This document shows, piece by piece, positions 49,893-59,249 of a stretch of 60,134 nt of DNA. Origin of the DNA: Acidimicrobiia bacterium (GTDB lineage: Bacteria; Actinomycetota; Acidimicrobiia; Acidimicrobiales; Acidimicrobilacustridaceae); contig JAFIEP010000095.1 of NCBI GenBank assembly GCA_020832495.1, forward strand, positions 1 to 60,134, read 5' to 3'. The translations under genes and the position numbers were made by a program. Numbering within the stretch: position 1 is the first letter of the stretch; each line of letters opens with the position of its first letter. The notes beneath the pieces are model-generated. The model searched no databases, was not told the origin of the DNA, and worked only from the letters and a program-made list of their open reading frames with translations.

Positions 49893-50702
49893 ATGGGTAA
49901 AGCATCCTCAGCCAAGAAGGTCGCCAAGGTCGCACGCGCCAGCGGTGGTCCGGGTCGCGAACGCGTCAAGTTGGGCTTCCCGATGGCCATCTTTGCCATC
50001 TTCGTCCTCGGCACCCTCGGGGTGGTGTGGGGACGTGGCGAAGCCAGCCAGGTCTCTGCCGAGAATCCCTCGGTCGGCGACCATTGGCACAACGCCTACG
50101 GCATCTACATCTGCGGCGAGTGGCAGCCCCCGTTCAGCGATGTCGGGCCCGACACCACGGGTCTGCACACCCACGACGACGGGCTCATCCACATCCACCC
50201 GTTCTCGCGTGCTGCTGCGGGCGAGCGGTCGACGTGGGGGCTGTTCGGCGAGATGGTCGGGCTCAACATCGACGACGACTCGTTCACCATGCCCGGTGGG
50301 GAGACCTACCGAGACGGTTACGAGTGCCCCGACGGCGAAGCCGAGGTGGCGCTGTACCACTGGGTGGCCGGTGAGGACGAGCCCACCGTCATCACCTCGG
50401 GTCTCGCCGATGTGCGCATCGACAACGACTTCGACCTGTGGACGTTGGCCGTGGTGACGCCCGGTACCGAGGTGCCCCAGCCGCTGAGTGCCGACATGTT
50501 GGCCACCGTGTCCGACGAGCGACGCTATGACCCCGAGACGGACGAGACGCCCGACGTGGTGCTCGACGAGGAGGGTGAGGTGATCGACCTCCGCCTCGAC
50601 GACGAGGAGGTCGACGAGGACGCTGACGGCGCGTCGGACGGCGACGATGCCGACGACTCATCCGCGGACGACGACGCCGGCGACGACGACCCGGAGAGCT
50701 GA
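49893..50702 (+). CDS. Membrane-anchored His-rich protein with acidic tail
   Basis: A 269-residue protein of unknown function. A Lys/Arg-rich start is followed by one helix (about 29-46), so the rest faces outward. The outer part opens with DHWHNAYGIYICGEW and then LHTHDDGLIHIHPF, seven His within ~50 residues plus paired Cys, a likely metal site. The middle (about 130-205) has no known motif. The last ~65 residues are almost only Asp, Glu, Ser, Gly and Ala. I recall similar proteins only as hypothetical ones in acidimicrobial genomes. The gene is followed after 5 nt by the mannose-1-phosphate guanylyltransferase gene, so they are probably co-transcribed. Metal (copper, zinc) or divalent-cation capture is inference. 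Confidence 0.65.
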   Translation: MGKASSAKKVAKVARASGGPGRERVKLGFPMAIFAIFVLGTLGVVWGRGEASQVSAENPSVGDHWHNAYGIYICGEWQPPFSDVGPDTTGLHTHDDGLIHIHPFSRAAAGERSTWGLFGEMVGLNIDDDSFTMPGGETYRDGYECPDGEAEVALYHWVAGEDEPTVITSGLADVRIDNDFDLWTLAVVTPGTEVPQPLSADMLATVSDERRYDPETDETPDVVLDEEGEVIDLRLDDEEVDEDADGASDGDDADDSSADDDAGDDDPES

Positions 50703-50707
50703 CCGAC

Positions 50708-51724
50708 GTGCGGGCCGTCGTGTTGGTGGGAGGCTTCGGCACGCGCCTGCGTCCGTTGACATCCACGACACCGAAGCAGATGCTGCCGGTGGTCGGTGTG
50801 CCCATGATCGAACACGTGGCGGTCGGCTTGGCCGCCCACGGCATCGACGACGTGGTGCTCTCGCTCGGGTATCGACCTGATGCCTTCATCGAGGCATACC
50901 CCGACGGAACCTGTGGCGGCGTGCGCCTCCACTACGCCACCGAACCCGAGCCGCTCGACACCGCCGGTGCCATCCGTTTCGCTGCCTGCCACGGCGGGAT
51001 CGACGACACGTTCGTGGTGGTGAACGGCGACGTGCTCACCGATCTGTCGGTCACCGACCTGATCGCAGCACACGGAGCGAACGGTGGCGAGGGCACGATT
51101 GCGCTCACCCCGGTCGAGGATCCGTCGCGCTACGGCGTGGTGCCACTCGAGGACGACGACCGTGTGTCGGCCTTCGTGGAGAAGCCACCCCCGGGTGAGG
51201 CACCGAGCAACTGGATCAACGCCGGCACCTACGTGTTGGAGCCCTCGGTGCTGGACCGCATCGCCGCGGACCGGCCGGTGTCGATCGAGCGGGAGGTGTT
51301 CCCCGAGATGGTGCGCAGCGGCAGCCTCTTCGGCCGCCAGGACGATGCCTACTGGGCCGACGCCGGCACACCGGAGACCTACCTGCAGGTGCAGTTGGAC
51401 CTGATCGACGGTGCTCGGCCGGTGCGCTGGGACGCCGTCGACCCAACGGCCGAGATCGCGGCGACGGCGTCGGTCCGCCACAGCGTGATCGGTGCCGGCG
51501 CGAACATCGCCGACGGCGCCGTCGTGGTCGATGCGGTGATCCTGGGCGGGGCCCGAGTGGAGCGGGGCGCCCGGGTCGAAGGCTCCATCGTCGGCCCCGA
51601 CGCCGTGGTGGGCGACGGTGCCGCCGTTGGTGACCTCACGGTGTTGGGGGCGGGTGCGGCGGTCGAGCCCGCGCAGGTGCTCTCGGGTGCGCGGGTGCCC
51701 GACCCCGCCCTTGCCGACCACTAG
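50708..51724 (+). CDS. Mannose-1-phosphate guanylyltransferase-like nucleotidyltransferase
   Basis: A 338-residue enzyme. The N-terminal nucleotidyltransferase domain (about 1-235) has GGFGTRLRPLT, KQMLPV, VNGDVL with the metal-binding Asp, and EKPPPGEAPSNWINAGTY. The C-terminal ~95 residues are a left-handed beta helix with GAGANI, GARVERGARV and GPDAVVGDGA turns, as in actinobacterial ManB/GMPP enzymes and unlike short RmlA. It probably makes GDP-mannose, the substrate of gmd. A role as RmlA, which is otherwise missing, cannot be excluded. Start GTG 50708 has GGAGAG 8 nt upstream. Confidence 0.75.
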   Translation: MRAVVLVGGFGTRLRPLTSTTPKQMLPVVGVPMIEHVAVGLAAHGIDDVVLSLGYRPDAFIEAYPDGTCGGVRLHYATEPEPLDTAGAIRFAACHGGIDDTFVVVNGDVLTDLSVTDLIAAHGANGGEGTIALTPVEDPSRYGVVPLEDDDRVSAFVEKPPPGEAPSNWINAGTYVLEPSVLDRIAADRPVSIEREVFPEMVRSGSLFGRQDDAYWADAGTPETYLQVQLDLIDGARPVRWDAVDPTAEIAATASVRHSVIGAGANIADGAVVVDAVILGGARVERGARVEGSIVGPDAVVGDGAAVGDLTVLGAGAAVEPAQVLSGARVPDPALADH

Positions 51725-51727
51725 GGT
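51722..51727 (+). promoter_or_regulatory. -10 (TAGGGT) 8 nt before the GalE-like start
   Basis: The hexamer overlaps the guanylyltransferase stop codon TAG (51722-51724) and is 8 nt from ATG 51736, predicting an almost leaderless mRNA. Confidence 0.45.
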
Positions 51728-51735
51728 CCGCTGCC

Positions 51736-52680
51736 ATGCGTGCACTGGTCACCGGCGGCGCCGGCTTCATCGGGTCGACCTTGGTCGATCGCCTGTTGGC
51801 AGAGGGCAACGAGGTCGTGGTGGTGGACGACTTCTCGAGCGGGTCGGAGGCCAACCTGGCGAACGCCACCGCCGCCCACGGTTCGGCACTGGCGGTCCAT
51901 CAGCTGGACGTCCGCGATCCTGTGGTGACCGACCTCGTGGTCGAGGCGCGTCCCGAGGTGGTGTTCCACCTCGCTGCGCAGGCCGACGTGCGTGTGTCGG
52001 TGGCCCGACCGGACTTCGATGCCGCGGTGAACGTGGTCGGGTTGCTGCACGTCGTGGAGGGCGCGCGCCGAGCCGAGAGTCGCAAGGTGGTGTTCGCCTC
52101 CTCGGGCGGCACCATCTATGGCGAGCCCGGACCCGAGGTGCTGCCGGTCGACGAGTCGCATCCTCAGCAGCCGGTGTCGCCCTATGGGGTGTCGAAGAAG
52201 GTGGGGACCGACTACCTGCACGCCTACGGAGTGCTGCACGGGCTGCGTTGGACGTCGCTGGCGCTGGCCAACGTCTACGGGCCTCGCCAGGACCCCCACG
52301 GTGAGGCGGGCGTGGTGGCCATCTTCGCCGGCAAACTGCTCGCCGGTGAGCCGTGCACCATCTTCGGTGACGGCGAGCAGACCCGCGACTACGTCTACGT
52401 GGACGACGTGGTGGACGCCTTCGTGCGGGCCGCGACCGCAGGGGACGACACGCTCTGCAACATCGGCACGGGCAGCGAGACGTCGGTGAACGAGCTCCAC
52501 GCTGCCATGGCCGCCGCGGTGGGGAGCGACGTGGCCCCGGTGTACGCGCCAGCCCGGGCCGGCGAGTTGGCGCGCTCGGCACTGGCCATCGGCCGGGCGG
52601 CCGACGTGCTCGACTGGTCGCCTCAGGTGGCCTTGGCCGACGGCACCCGTCGGGTGCTCGACTGGTTCGGCTCCCGCTGA
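51736..52680 (+). CDS. GalE-like NAD-dependent nucleotide-sugar epimerase
   Basis: A 314-residue extended SDR. It has [38 protein letters not shown] with the catalytic Ser/Thr, and SPYGVSKKVG with Tyr/Lys. LANVYGPRQDPHGEAG is the actinobacterial GalE1 signature. It most likely interconverts UDP-glucose and UDP-galactose at C4; related enzymes act on UDP-GlcNAc or UDP-xylose. The ATG is fixed by the -10. It ends 76 nt before the convergent cofE gene; I see no strong hairpin there. Confidence 0.82.
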   Translation: MRALVTGGAGFIGSTLVDRLLAEGNEVVVVDDFSSGSEANLANATAAHGSALAVHQLDVRDPVVTDLVVEARPEVVFHLAAQADVRVSVARPDFDAAVNVVGLLHVVEGARRAESRKVVFASSGGTIYGEPGPEVLPVDESHPQQPVSPYGVSKKVGTDYLHAYGVLHGLRWTSLALANVYGPRQDPHGEAGVVAIFAGKLLAGEPCTIFGDGEQTRDYVYVDDVVDAFVRAATAGDDTLCNIGTGSETSVNELHAAMAAAVGSDVAPVYAPARAGELARSALAIGRAADVLDWSPQVALADGTRRVLDWFGSR

Positions 52681-52756
52681 GCAGCGGTCACCGGGCTCCG
52701 TCGAGGTGGCTGTGCCGGCCATCGCTGCGGCGCAGCGAGGTAGCGGACGGCCCTCG

Positions 52757-53497
52757 TCAGCGGAACAGGTCCTCGGCCGGCCGGCGGATCACGTCGTCGG
52801 CCACGGAGCCGTCCCCGAACCAGGCGCGGGGTACACCGCGCACCACCGCCACCGGGAGCCCGCCGGCCTTGCCCATGACCAACTCTGCCGCCGCGGCCAC
52901 CTCATCCACCACCGCCACCTCGGTGACGGCCAGCTCCCGGCCGTAGGTGTCGGTGGTACCACGCAGGTCGATGACCGGGCGGAGCCCGGCGCAGCCGATC
53001 GCTACGTCCGTCACCCCCCGTCGCCACGGTCGACCGAAGGTGTCGGAGATCACCACGGCCACGTCCACCCCGCCGCGGTGCACGAACACGTCGCGTAGCC
53101 GGCGCGCCGAACGGTCGCTGTCGTCGGGCAGCAGCGCCGCCTGCCCGGAGGCCACGTTGGACAAGTCGATGCCGGCGTTGGCGCAGACGAAGCCGTGGCG
53201 GGTCTCGCTGATGACCAGGTCGCCGCGGCGTCGCAGAACCCGCACCGACTCGGCCAGCACCAGTGGTCGGTGGGCGTCGGGGTCGTCGGGGTCGACGTCG
53301 ACCAGCTTTCCCTCGGCCTTGGACACCACCTTCTGGGTGACGACCACCACGTCCCCATCCAACAGGTGGGTGTCCCCGCCGTCGCGACTGGCGTCGAGGA
53401 TGAGGCCGCCGAGGTCGTCGCCGGGGGCGATCTCGCCGATGCCATCGATGGCGAACACCTCGAGACGTGGCGGGTGGGTGCCGTCGGTGACGCTCAT
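52757..53497 (-). CDS. cofE: Coenzyme F420-0:L-glutamate ligase
   Basis: A 246-residue GTP-dependent ligase that adds glutamates to F420-0. It has the VVVTQKVVSKAEGKLV segment in residues 49-64, ETRHGFVCANAGID, SDTFGRPWRRGVTDVAIG and AAAAELVMGKAGGLPVAVVRG, all family signatures. Mycobacterial FbiB is fused to a C-terminal nitroreductase-like domain; here only the CofE domain exists. The start ATG overlaps the cofD stop by 4 nt (ATGA). F420 is a deazaflavin hydride carrier in the cytosol. It is the last gene of a run that starts with gmd. Confidence 0.9.
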   Translation of the reverse strand: MSVTDGTHPPRLEVFAIDGIGEIAPGDDLGGLILDASRDGGDTHLLDGDVVVVTQKVVSKAEGKLVDVDPDDPDAHRPLVLAESVRVLRRRGDLVISETRHGFVCANAGIDLSNVASGQAALLPDDSDRSARRLRDVFVHRGGVDVAVVISDTFGRPWRRGVTDVAIGCAGLRPVIDLRGTTDTYGRELAVTEVAVVDEVAAAAELVMGKAGGLPVAVVRGVPRAWFGDGSVADDVIRRPAEDLFR

Positions 53498-54456
53498 GAC
53501 CCGGCCGCCTGGTGGCCTCGGCCCGACTCGATCGTGCGCGCCGCCAGCGCAGCGGCCCGCTCGGGGGTGGACATCACGGTGGGGGCGACCACACAGCGCA
53601 TACCGGCGGCCTCCACGTCGGCTGCACGGTCGGCGTCGGCCTCGTCGATGACCAGCGTGGCGGCGACCTCGGCGTAGTGGCGGGCCACGCCGATCGCGGA
53701 CGGGTCGTGGCCCAGTTCGCGCAGCAGCCGGTCGGCGGGGCCCTTCAGCGCTCTGCCGGCGACGATGGGCGACACGGCCACGACATCGGCGCGTCGCTCG
53801 GTCAGCGCCTGGCGGACGCCGGGCACGGCCAGCACCGGGTCGATGGACACCAGCGGGTTGGACGGGGCCACCACGATCACCTCGGCCGCGTCGAGCGCAG
53901 CGAGCACCCCGGGCGCCGGGCGGGCCACGTCCGCCCCGTCGAAGCGCAGGCTGTGCACCGCCACGTCGTGGCGCCGCCGGACGAAGTAGTCCTGGAAGTC
54001 CACCTCCTCGCCCGCAGCACCGTCATCCGTGGCCAGGGTGACGCGGGTGCGGAGGGGGTCGTCGGTCACGGGGAGCACCGATACCTCCAGTCCGAAGCCG
54101 GCGCAGATACCGGCGGTGGCCTCCGACAAGGTGGCCCCGGCGGCCAACCGTCCGGTGCGGTAGAGGTGGGTGCCGAGGTCGCGGTCGCCGAGGGAGAACC
54201 AGGCGTCGGGATCGAAGCGGCGCAGTGCTTCGAGGGCGTGCCAGGTCTCGCCGGCCAGGCCCCAACCCCGCTCGGTGTCGTTGACACCTGCCAGTGTGTA
54301 GGTGACCGTGTCGAGGTCAGGGGAGATGTGCAGGCCCGACAGCACCATGTCGTCGGCCACGTTCACCACGGCGGTCACCTCGGCGGGCGGTACCACCTGG
54401 ATCAGTCCGCGCAGGAAACGGGCGGCACCCACGCCGCCGGCCAGGACGCAGATCAC
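53494..54456 (-). CDS. cofD: 2-phospho-L-lactate (phosphoenolpyruvate) transferase
   Basis: A 320-residue CofD/FbiA enzyme that joins a lactyl or enolpyruvyl phosphate to the deazaflavin Fo. Signatures are LAGGVGAARFLRGL (5-18), NVADD, LHISPDLDTVTYTLAG, LGDRDLGTHLYRT and SNPLVSIDPVLAVPG. KGPADRLLRELG is near the C-terminus. Start GTG 54456 lies 9 nt after the gmd stop with no clear ribosome binding site. The close spacing points to co-transcription with gmd, although the two enzymes share no known pathway. Fo synthase (fbiC) is not in the window. Confidence 0.9.
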   Translation of the reverse strand: MICVLAGGVGAARFLRGLIQVVPPAEVTAVVNVADDMVLSGLHISPDLDTVTYTLAGVNDTERGWGLAGETWHALEALRRFDPDAWFSLGDRDLGTHLYRTGRLAAGATLSEATAGICAGFGLEVSVLPVTDDPLRTRVTLATDDGAAGEEVDFQDYFVRRRHDVAVHSLRFDGADVARPAPGVLAALDAAEVIVVAPSNPLVSIDPVLAVPGVRQALTERRADVVAVSPIVAGRALKGPADRLLRELGHDPSAIGVARHYAEVAATLVIDEADADRAADVEAAGMRCVVAPTVMSTPERAAALAARTIESGRGHQAAGS

Positions 54457-54465
54457 CGGGGCGGG

Positions 54466-55557
<1,092 letters not shown>

Positions 55558-56457
55558 TCAGGCACCGACCCGCTCACGCCACTCGGCCAGGATGTCGGCG
55601 AGCGTGTCATCGAGGGGGATGGCCGGTTCCCATCCGGTGGCCTTGTGCAGGCGGGTGAAGTCGCCCCGCAACACCGGGACGTCGACGGGGCGTTGCAGCC
55701 CCAGGTCACCCTCGAGGCGGACCGGGCGGCGAGCCATGGCCACCAGTCGGTCGGCCAACTCGGAAATGGCGATGTCGATGCCCGAGCAGACGTTGTAGGC
55801 CTCGCCGGGGTCGCCGTGTTCGATGAGGAGCCGGTAGCTGCGCACCACGTCGCGCACGTCGGTGAAGTCGCGGCGCGGCGTGAGGTTCCCCACGGTGACC
55901 TCTTCGCGCCCTTCCAGCTCACAGGTGGCGATCCGCTCGGCCAGCGCCGGGGCCACGAAACGGTTGGTCTGGCCCGGGCCCAGGTGGTTGAAGGCCCGCA
56001 CCCGCAGCGTCTCGAGCCCGTAGCCCAGCCATGCCTGCTGGGCCAGGTGATCGGCGGCCACCTTGCTGGCCGCATACGGGCTCACCGGACGCACCGGGGA
56101 GTCCTCGGTGAGGGGCAACTCGGCCAGGGACACCTTGCCGTAGATGTCGGCGCTCGACACCACCAGGACGCGTTCCACCAGGTCGCGGCAGGCGTGCAGC
56201 AGGTTGAGGGTGCCCTCGGCGTTCACCCGGAACGTGGCCAGCGGTGCCTGCCACGACGCCCCCACGTCGCTCCAGCCGCCGAGATGGTAGACGGCGTCGG
56301 GCCGGGCGTCGCGCACCGCGGCGTTCACCGCGGCGGCGTCGAGCAGGTCGATGCCTGACTGGCGGTCGATGCCTTCCACCTCGTCGCCGCAGGCGCGCAG
56401 GTGGTCGGTGAGGTGGCGACCGACGAAGCCTTCTGCGCCGGTGACGAGCGCTCGCAC
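55558..56457 (-). CDS. GDP-6-deoxy-4-keto-mannose reductase-like SDR (Rmd)
   Basis: A 299-residue SDR. It has VTGAEGFVGRHL, YHLGGWSDVGASW, SSADIYGKV with the catalytic Ser, and SPYAASKVAADHL with Tyr/Lys. FNHLGPGQTNRFVAPALA is a motif of the GDP-4-dehydro-6-deoxy-D-mannose reductase group. With gmd as the next gene it would make GDP-D-rhamnose. An alternative is another dTDP- or GDP-sugar reductase. Start GTG 56457 is six nt after TAGGGT, which itself overlaps the stop codon of the upstream GT4 gene. Confidence 0.78.
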   Translation of the reverse strand: MRALVTGAEGFVGRHLTDHLRACGDEVEGIDRQSGIDLLDAAAVNAAVRDARPDAVYHLGGWSDVGASWQAPLATFRVNAEGTLNLLHACRDLVERVLVVSSADIYGKVSLAELPLTEDSPVRPVSPYAASKVAADHLAQQAWLGYGLETLRVRAFNHLGPGQTNRFVAPALAERIATCELEGREEVTVGNLTPRRDFTDVRDVVRSYRLLIEHGDPGEAYNVCSGIDIAISELADRLVAMARRPVRLEGDLGLQRPVDVPVLRGDFTRLHKATGWEPAIPLDDTLADILAEWRERVGA

Positions 56458-56463
56458 GTCGGT

Positions 56464-56469
56464 ACCCTA
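56464..56469 (-). promoter_or_regulatory. -10 (TAGGGT) overlapping the GT4 stop codon
   Basis: On the minus strand the first three bases of the -10 are the TAG stop of the GT4 gene. It is 6 nt before GTG 56457. A 6-bp hairpin (56471-56476 with 56480-56485) lies at the end of that GT4 gene. Confidence 0.5.
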
Positions 56470-57570
56470 CCCGACGGCCCGTCGGTAGAGCTCCAGCATC
56501 TCTGCCGTGGTGCGATCCCAGTCGAAACGGCGCAGGTTCTCCTGACCCCGTCGGACCAGCTCGGCGGCCGTGTCGGGACGTTCGAGGACGCTGGTCAAGG
56601 CCTCGGCCAGCGCATCGGTGTCCTTCGGCGGTACCAGCAGTGCGGCGTCCCCGCAGGTCTCCACCAGGGCGCCGACCGAGGTGGCCACCACCGGCACGCC
56701 GACGCTCATGGCCTCGAGCGGCGGCAGGCCGAAGCCCTCGTAGAGCGACGGGTAGGCCAGCACGGTGGCGCCGCGCAGGAGGGCGGCACGCTCGGCCTCG
56801 TTCACCCAGCCGAGGCGCACGATCTGTTGCCGGTGTTGACTGCGCTCGAGCGCCAGGTCCAGCGCCTCGCTGCCCCAACCATCCGGTCCGGCCACCACCA
56901 GGTTGACGTCGGGCGCCGACGCGGCCACGGCGTCGAACGCAGCCACCAGGCCGGGGAGGTCCTTGCGTGGCTCGACGGTGCCGAGGGCGAGCACGTACCG
57001 CTCGGCGGCGGCCAGATGTCGGCCGTCGGCCCCCTCCGCCGGTGGCACGACCGAGGGGGCGAGAGGCACGGTGACCACCCGCTCGGGCGGCACGGCGAAT
57101 GCCTCGGTCACCTCGACACCGATGCTGTCGGTGTCGGTGTGCACCCAGGCGCCCCGCCGCACTGCCCGACGCACCAGGTCGGGGTAGGCGAGCGTGTCGG
57201 CCGTACACAGCTCCGGATGGTGCAGCACGGTGAGGTCGTGCACCGAGACCACCTCGGCGGCCCGCCGGGCCGGTGGCACCACGTAGTTGGGGCCGTGGAC
57301 CACGTCGATCCGTCCGGTCCAGCGTTCGATGGTGGGATGGTCGGCCCGGAGCCAGGCGGTGCGCAGGGGTCGGGCGGCCATGGGGCGGCGCACGATGTGG
57401 GCGCCGGGCAGGGTTCGCTCGTCGAGCTCACCCCGACCGCGCCAGGTGAGGGCGAAGGCCCGCAGGGTGGTGTCGGGCCGCAGGGCCAGACGCCGACCCA
57501 GTTCGGTGACGAACACGCCGATCCCGGTGCGGGGACCGAGCATGGCGGTGGCGTCGTAGCCGATGCGCAC
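56467..57570 (-). CDS. Family 4 glycosyltransferase, tandem paralog B
   Basis: A 367-residue GT-B enzyme. It has GYDATAMLGPRTGIGVFV (4-21), VHGPNYVVPP, SVHDLTVLHHPELC, ALGTVEPRKDLPGLVAAF, and the donor loop YPSLYEGFGLPPLEAM. This is the mannosyltransferase-like subgroup of GT4. It is clearly related to the gene just upstream. Start GTG 57570, 3 nt after the stop of that gene, with no strong ribosome binding site of its own. Predicted donor GDP-mannose or GDP-rhamnose from context; not proven. Confidence 0.85.
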   Translation of the reverse strand: MRIGYDATAMLGPRTGIGVFVTELGRRLALRPDTTLRAFALTWRGRGELDERTLPGAHIVRRPMAARPLRTAWLRADHPTIERWTGRIDVVHGPNYVVPPARRAAEVVSVHDLTVLHHPELCTADTLAYPDLVRRAVRRGAWVHTDTDSIGVEVTEAFAVPPERVVTVPLAPSVVPPAEGADGRHLAAAERYVLALGTVEPRKDLPGLVAAFDAVAASAPDVNLVVAGPDGWGSEALDLALERSQHRQQIVRLGWVNEAERAALLRGATVLAYPSLYEGFGLPPLEAMSVGVPVVATSVGALVETCGDAALLVPPKDTDALAEALTSVLERPDTAAELVRRGQENLRRFDWDRTTAEMLELYRRAVG

Positions 57571-57573
57571 CGG

Positions 57574-58689
57574 TCAGCGCTCGGCTGCGGCCCGGCGGTA
57601 GAGCTCGACCAGCTCTTCCGTCGTGCGGTCCCACGAGAAGTCGGCCACCCGTGCGTGCCCGCGGGCGACGAGCTTCGCTGCGTTGGCCTCGTCGTCGAGC
57701 ACCCCCGCCAGTCCTTCGGCGATGGCATCGACGTCGAGCGGGTCGACCAGCATTGCTGCGTCGGCCACCACTTCGGGCAAGGCACCGGCTCGCCCGGCCA
57801 CCACCGGGACACCGACGCTCATGGCTTCGAGCGGCGGCAGGCCGAAGCCTTCGTAGAGCGACGGATAGGCCAGCACGGTGGCGCCGCGCAGCAGCGCCGA
57901 GCGCTCGGCCGCATCCACCCAGCCGAGCCGTACGATCCGCTCGGCGTGGCGGGCCACGGTGACGGCGCCGTCGAGGCCGTCACTGCCCCACCCGTCGGCA
58001 CCGGCGACCACCAGACGGAGGTCGGGATCGTCGTCGGCCAGGCGATCCCATGCCGCCACCAACCGGGGCAGGTTCTTGCGGGGCTCGACGGTGCCGAGCG
58101 CCACCACATAGCGGTGGCCGCCGGCCAGGCGGTGGCCGTCGGCCGCTCGGGCCGGCGGGAGTGGATCGGTGGCGTTGTGGACCACCACCACCCGCTCCGG
58201 TGGGGCGTCGAACACCTCGATGACCTCATCGGCGATGGCCCGTGACACCGTGTGGATCCACGCCCCGCGGCTGATCGCCCGCGCGATGAGCGGCGGGTAC
58301 TTGCGGGTGTCAGCCGTGCAGTGCTCCGGGTGGTGCACGAAGGTGAGGTCGTGCACGGTTGCCACCATGGCCGCCCGTCGGGCGGGGGGAGCCACGAAGT
58401 TGGGGGAGTGGACCACGTCGACCGGTCCCGTCACCCACTCGATGGGCGGCAGGTCGCCGCGCTTCCAGGCAGCGCGGGTGTGCAACGGCGACAGCACGTC
58501 ACAGCGCCGGGCCATGGCCACGCCCGGTGGGAGCTGGGCGGCGACGGCAGCCGACTGCCGCCAGGCCACGGCGTAGGCAGTGACATCGACGTCGGGCCGG
58601 GCGGCCAGGCGGTCGAGCACGGCCGACGCGAACGTGCCCACCCCGGTGCGGGGCGACAGCGCAAAGGTGCAGTCCCAGGCCACGTGCAT
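57574..58689 (-). CDS. Family 4 glycosyltransferase, tandem paralog A
   Basis: A 371-residue GT-B enzyme with the same architecture as its downstream neighbour: WDCTFALSPRTGVGTF, VHSPNFVAPP, TVHDLTFVHHPEHC, ALGTVEPRKNLPRLVAAW, YPSLYEGFGLPPLEAM. The catalytic core is nearly the same while the N-terminal acceptor half differs more, so the two may add the same sugar to different acceptors. ATG 58689 is six nt after GAGACT, a near match to a -10, suggesting a short leader. It starts the minus-strand run of two GT4 genes and the reductase. Confidence 0.85.
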   Translation of the reverse strand: MHVAWDCTFALSPRTGVGTFASAVLDRLAARPDVDVTAYAVAWRQSAAVAAQLPPGVAMARRCDVLSPLHTRAAWKRGDLPPIEWVTGPVDVVHSPNFVAPPARRAAMVATVHDLTFVHHPEHCTADTRKYPPLIARAISRGAWIHTVSRAIADEVIEVFDAPPERVVVVHNATDPLPPARAADGHRLAGGHRYVVALGTVEPRKNLPRLVAAWDRLADDDPDLRLVVAGADGWGSDGLDGAVTVARHAERIVRLGWVDAAERSALLRGATVLAYPSLYEGFGLPPLEAMSVGVPVVAGRAGALPEVVADAAMLVDPLDVDAIAEGLAGVLDDEANAAKLVARGHARVADFSWDRTTEELVELYRRAAAER

Positions 58690-58752
58690 CGGGGCAGTCT
58701 CGCATGTCTGTCCCGTGCGGTCGGACCGCCGTCGGCAGCCGTTCGGCGCCTG

Positions 58753-58926
58753 TCAGGCCTTGCGCAGGGTGCTGTCCACCTGCTGGCGGTGGCGGGCCAG
58801 GGTCTTTTCGATGTCGCGACGCTGCACCTGGAGCCGCTGGAACACGAGCACGCCGAAACCGACGCTCACGTAGAAGCTGTCCGACGCCATCGACTTGGCC
58901 GTCTCGAAGGGGTTCACGGGATCCAT
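58753..58926 (-). CDS. Small conserved-looking protein, 57 residues
   Basis: A short protein MDPVNPFETAKSMASDSFYV onward. A semi-hydrophobic helix (about 18-32, SFYVSVGFGVLVFQ) is followed by a charged helix (about 33-57) rich in Arg and Gln. It looks like a phasin- or membrane-edge-type peptide. I recall similar short proteins in acidimicrobial genomes but no function. ATG 58926 was chosen because the upstream continuation is low-complexity. No ribosome binding site is visible. It is on the same strand as the GT4 pair, 63 nt upstream of paralog A. Confidence 0.55.
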   Translation of the reverse strand: MDPVNPFETAKSMASDSFYVSVGFGVLVFQRLQVQRRDIEKTLARHRQQVDSTLRKA

Positions 58927-59245
58927 GGTAGAGGCAGCATTGCCGAGCCGATACCCGTTGGCCGCGCTCGGCGCGGGCAGGCGGGGTCCAGCGACCGATC
59001 CGATGACGTCAACCAGCAGGGAGCAGCGGGAAGTGGACCGCTTGAGCGACCTGGAGTAGCGAGCCACCTCGCGTGCCGATGGAGTGCGTCGCCCGATGTC
59101 GAAGGGACTGCCCGGCAGGGGCCGGGCCGGGCTGGAAGAATGCAGCGGTGCTGACCTTGCTCCAAGAACGCGTCGGCTCCCCAGCAACTGACGCCAGTTG
59201 GCTCACCGCCGGGTTCGTGTTGTTGGCACATGCTGGGTGTCCCCC
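58927..59245. other. 319-bp stretch without a firm gene
   Basis: It holds two inverted repeats: 58942-58948 with 58966-58972 (7 bp, 17-nt loop) and 59111-59116 with 59121-59126 (6 bp, 4-nt loop). It also holds the small 33-codon frame listed separately. The promoters of the divergent 57-residue and lipoprotein genes must lie here, but no clear -10 was found. Confidence 0.5.
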
Positions 59246-59249
59246 GTGA
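59148..59249 (+). CDS. Possible 33-codon leader ORF before the lipoprotein
   Basis: GTG 59148 to TGA 59249, product starting VLTLLQERVG with a hydrophobic AGFVLLAHAG end. Its stop overlaps the lipoprotein start as GTGA, a pattern used for translational coupling in this window. AAGAAT lies 6 nt before its GTG, one base off a -10. No homology is known to me. Confidence 0.25.
   Translation: MLTLLQERVGSPATDASWLTAGFVLLAHAGCPP

Noticed and set aside
56401-58245. A 614-codon plus-strand frame with repeated His/Gly-rich segments
   Set aside because: Antisense to the two paralogous GT4 genes; its internal repetition only mirrors their similarity.
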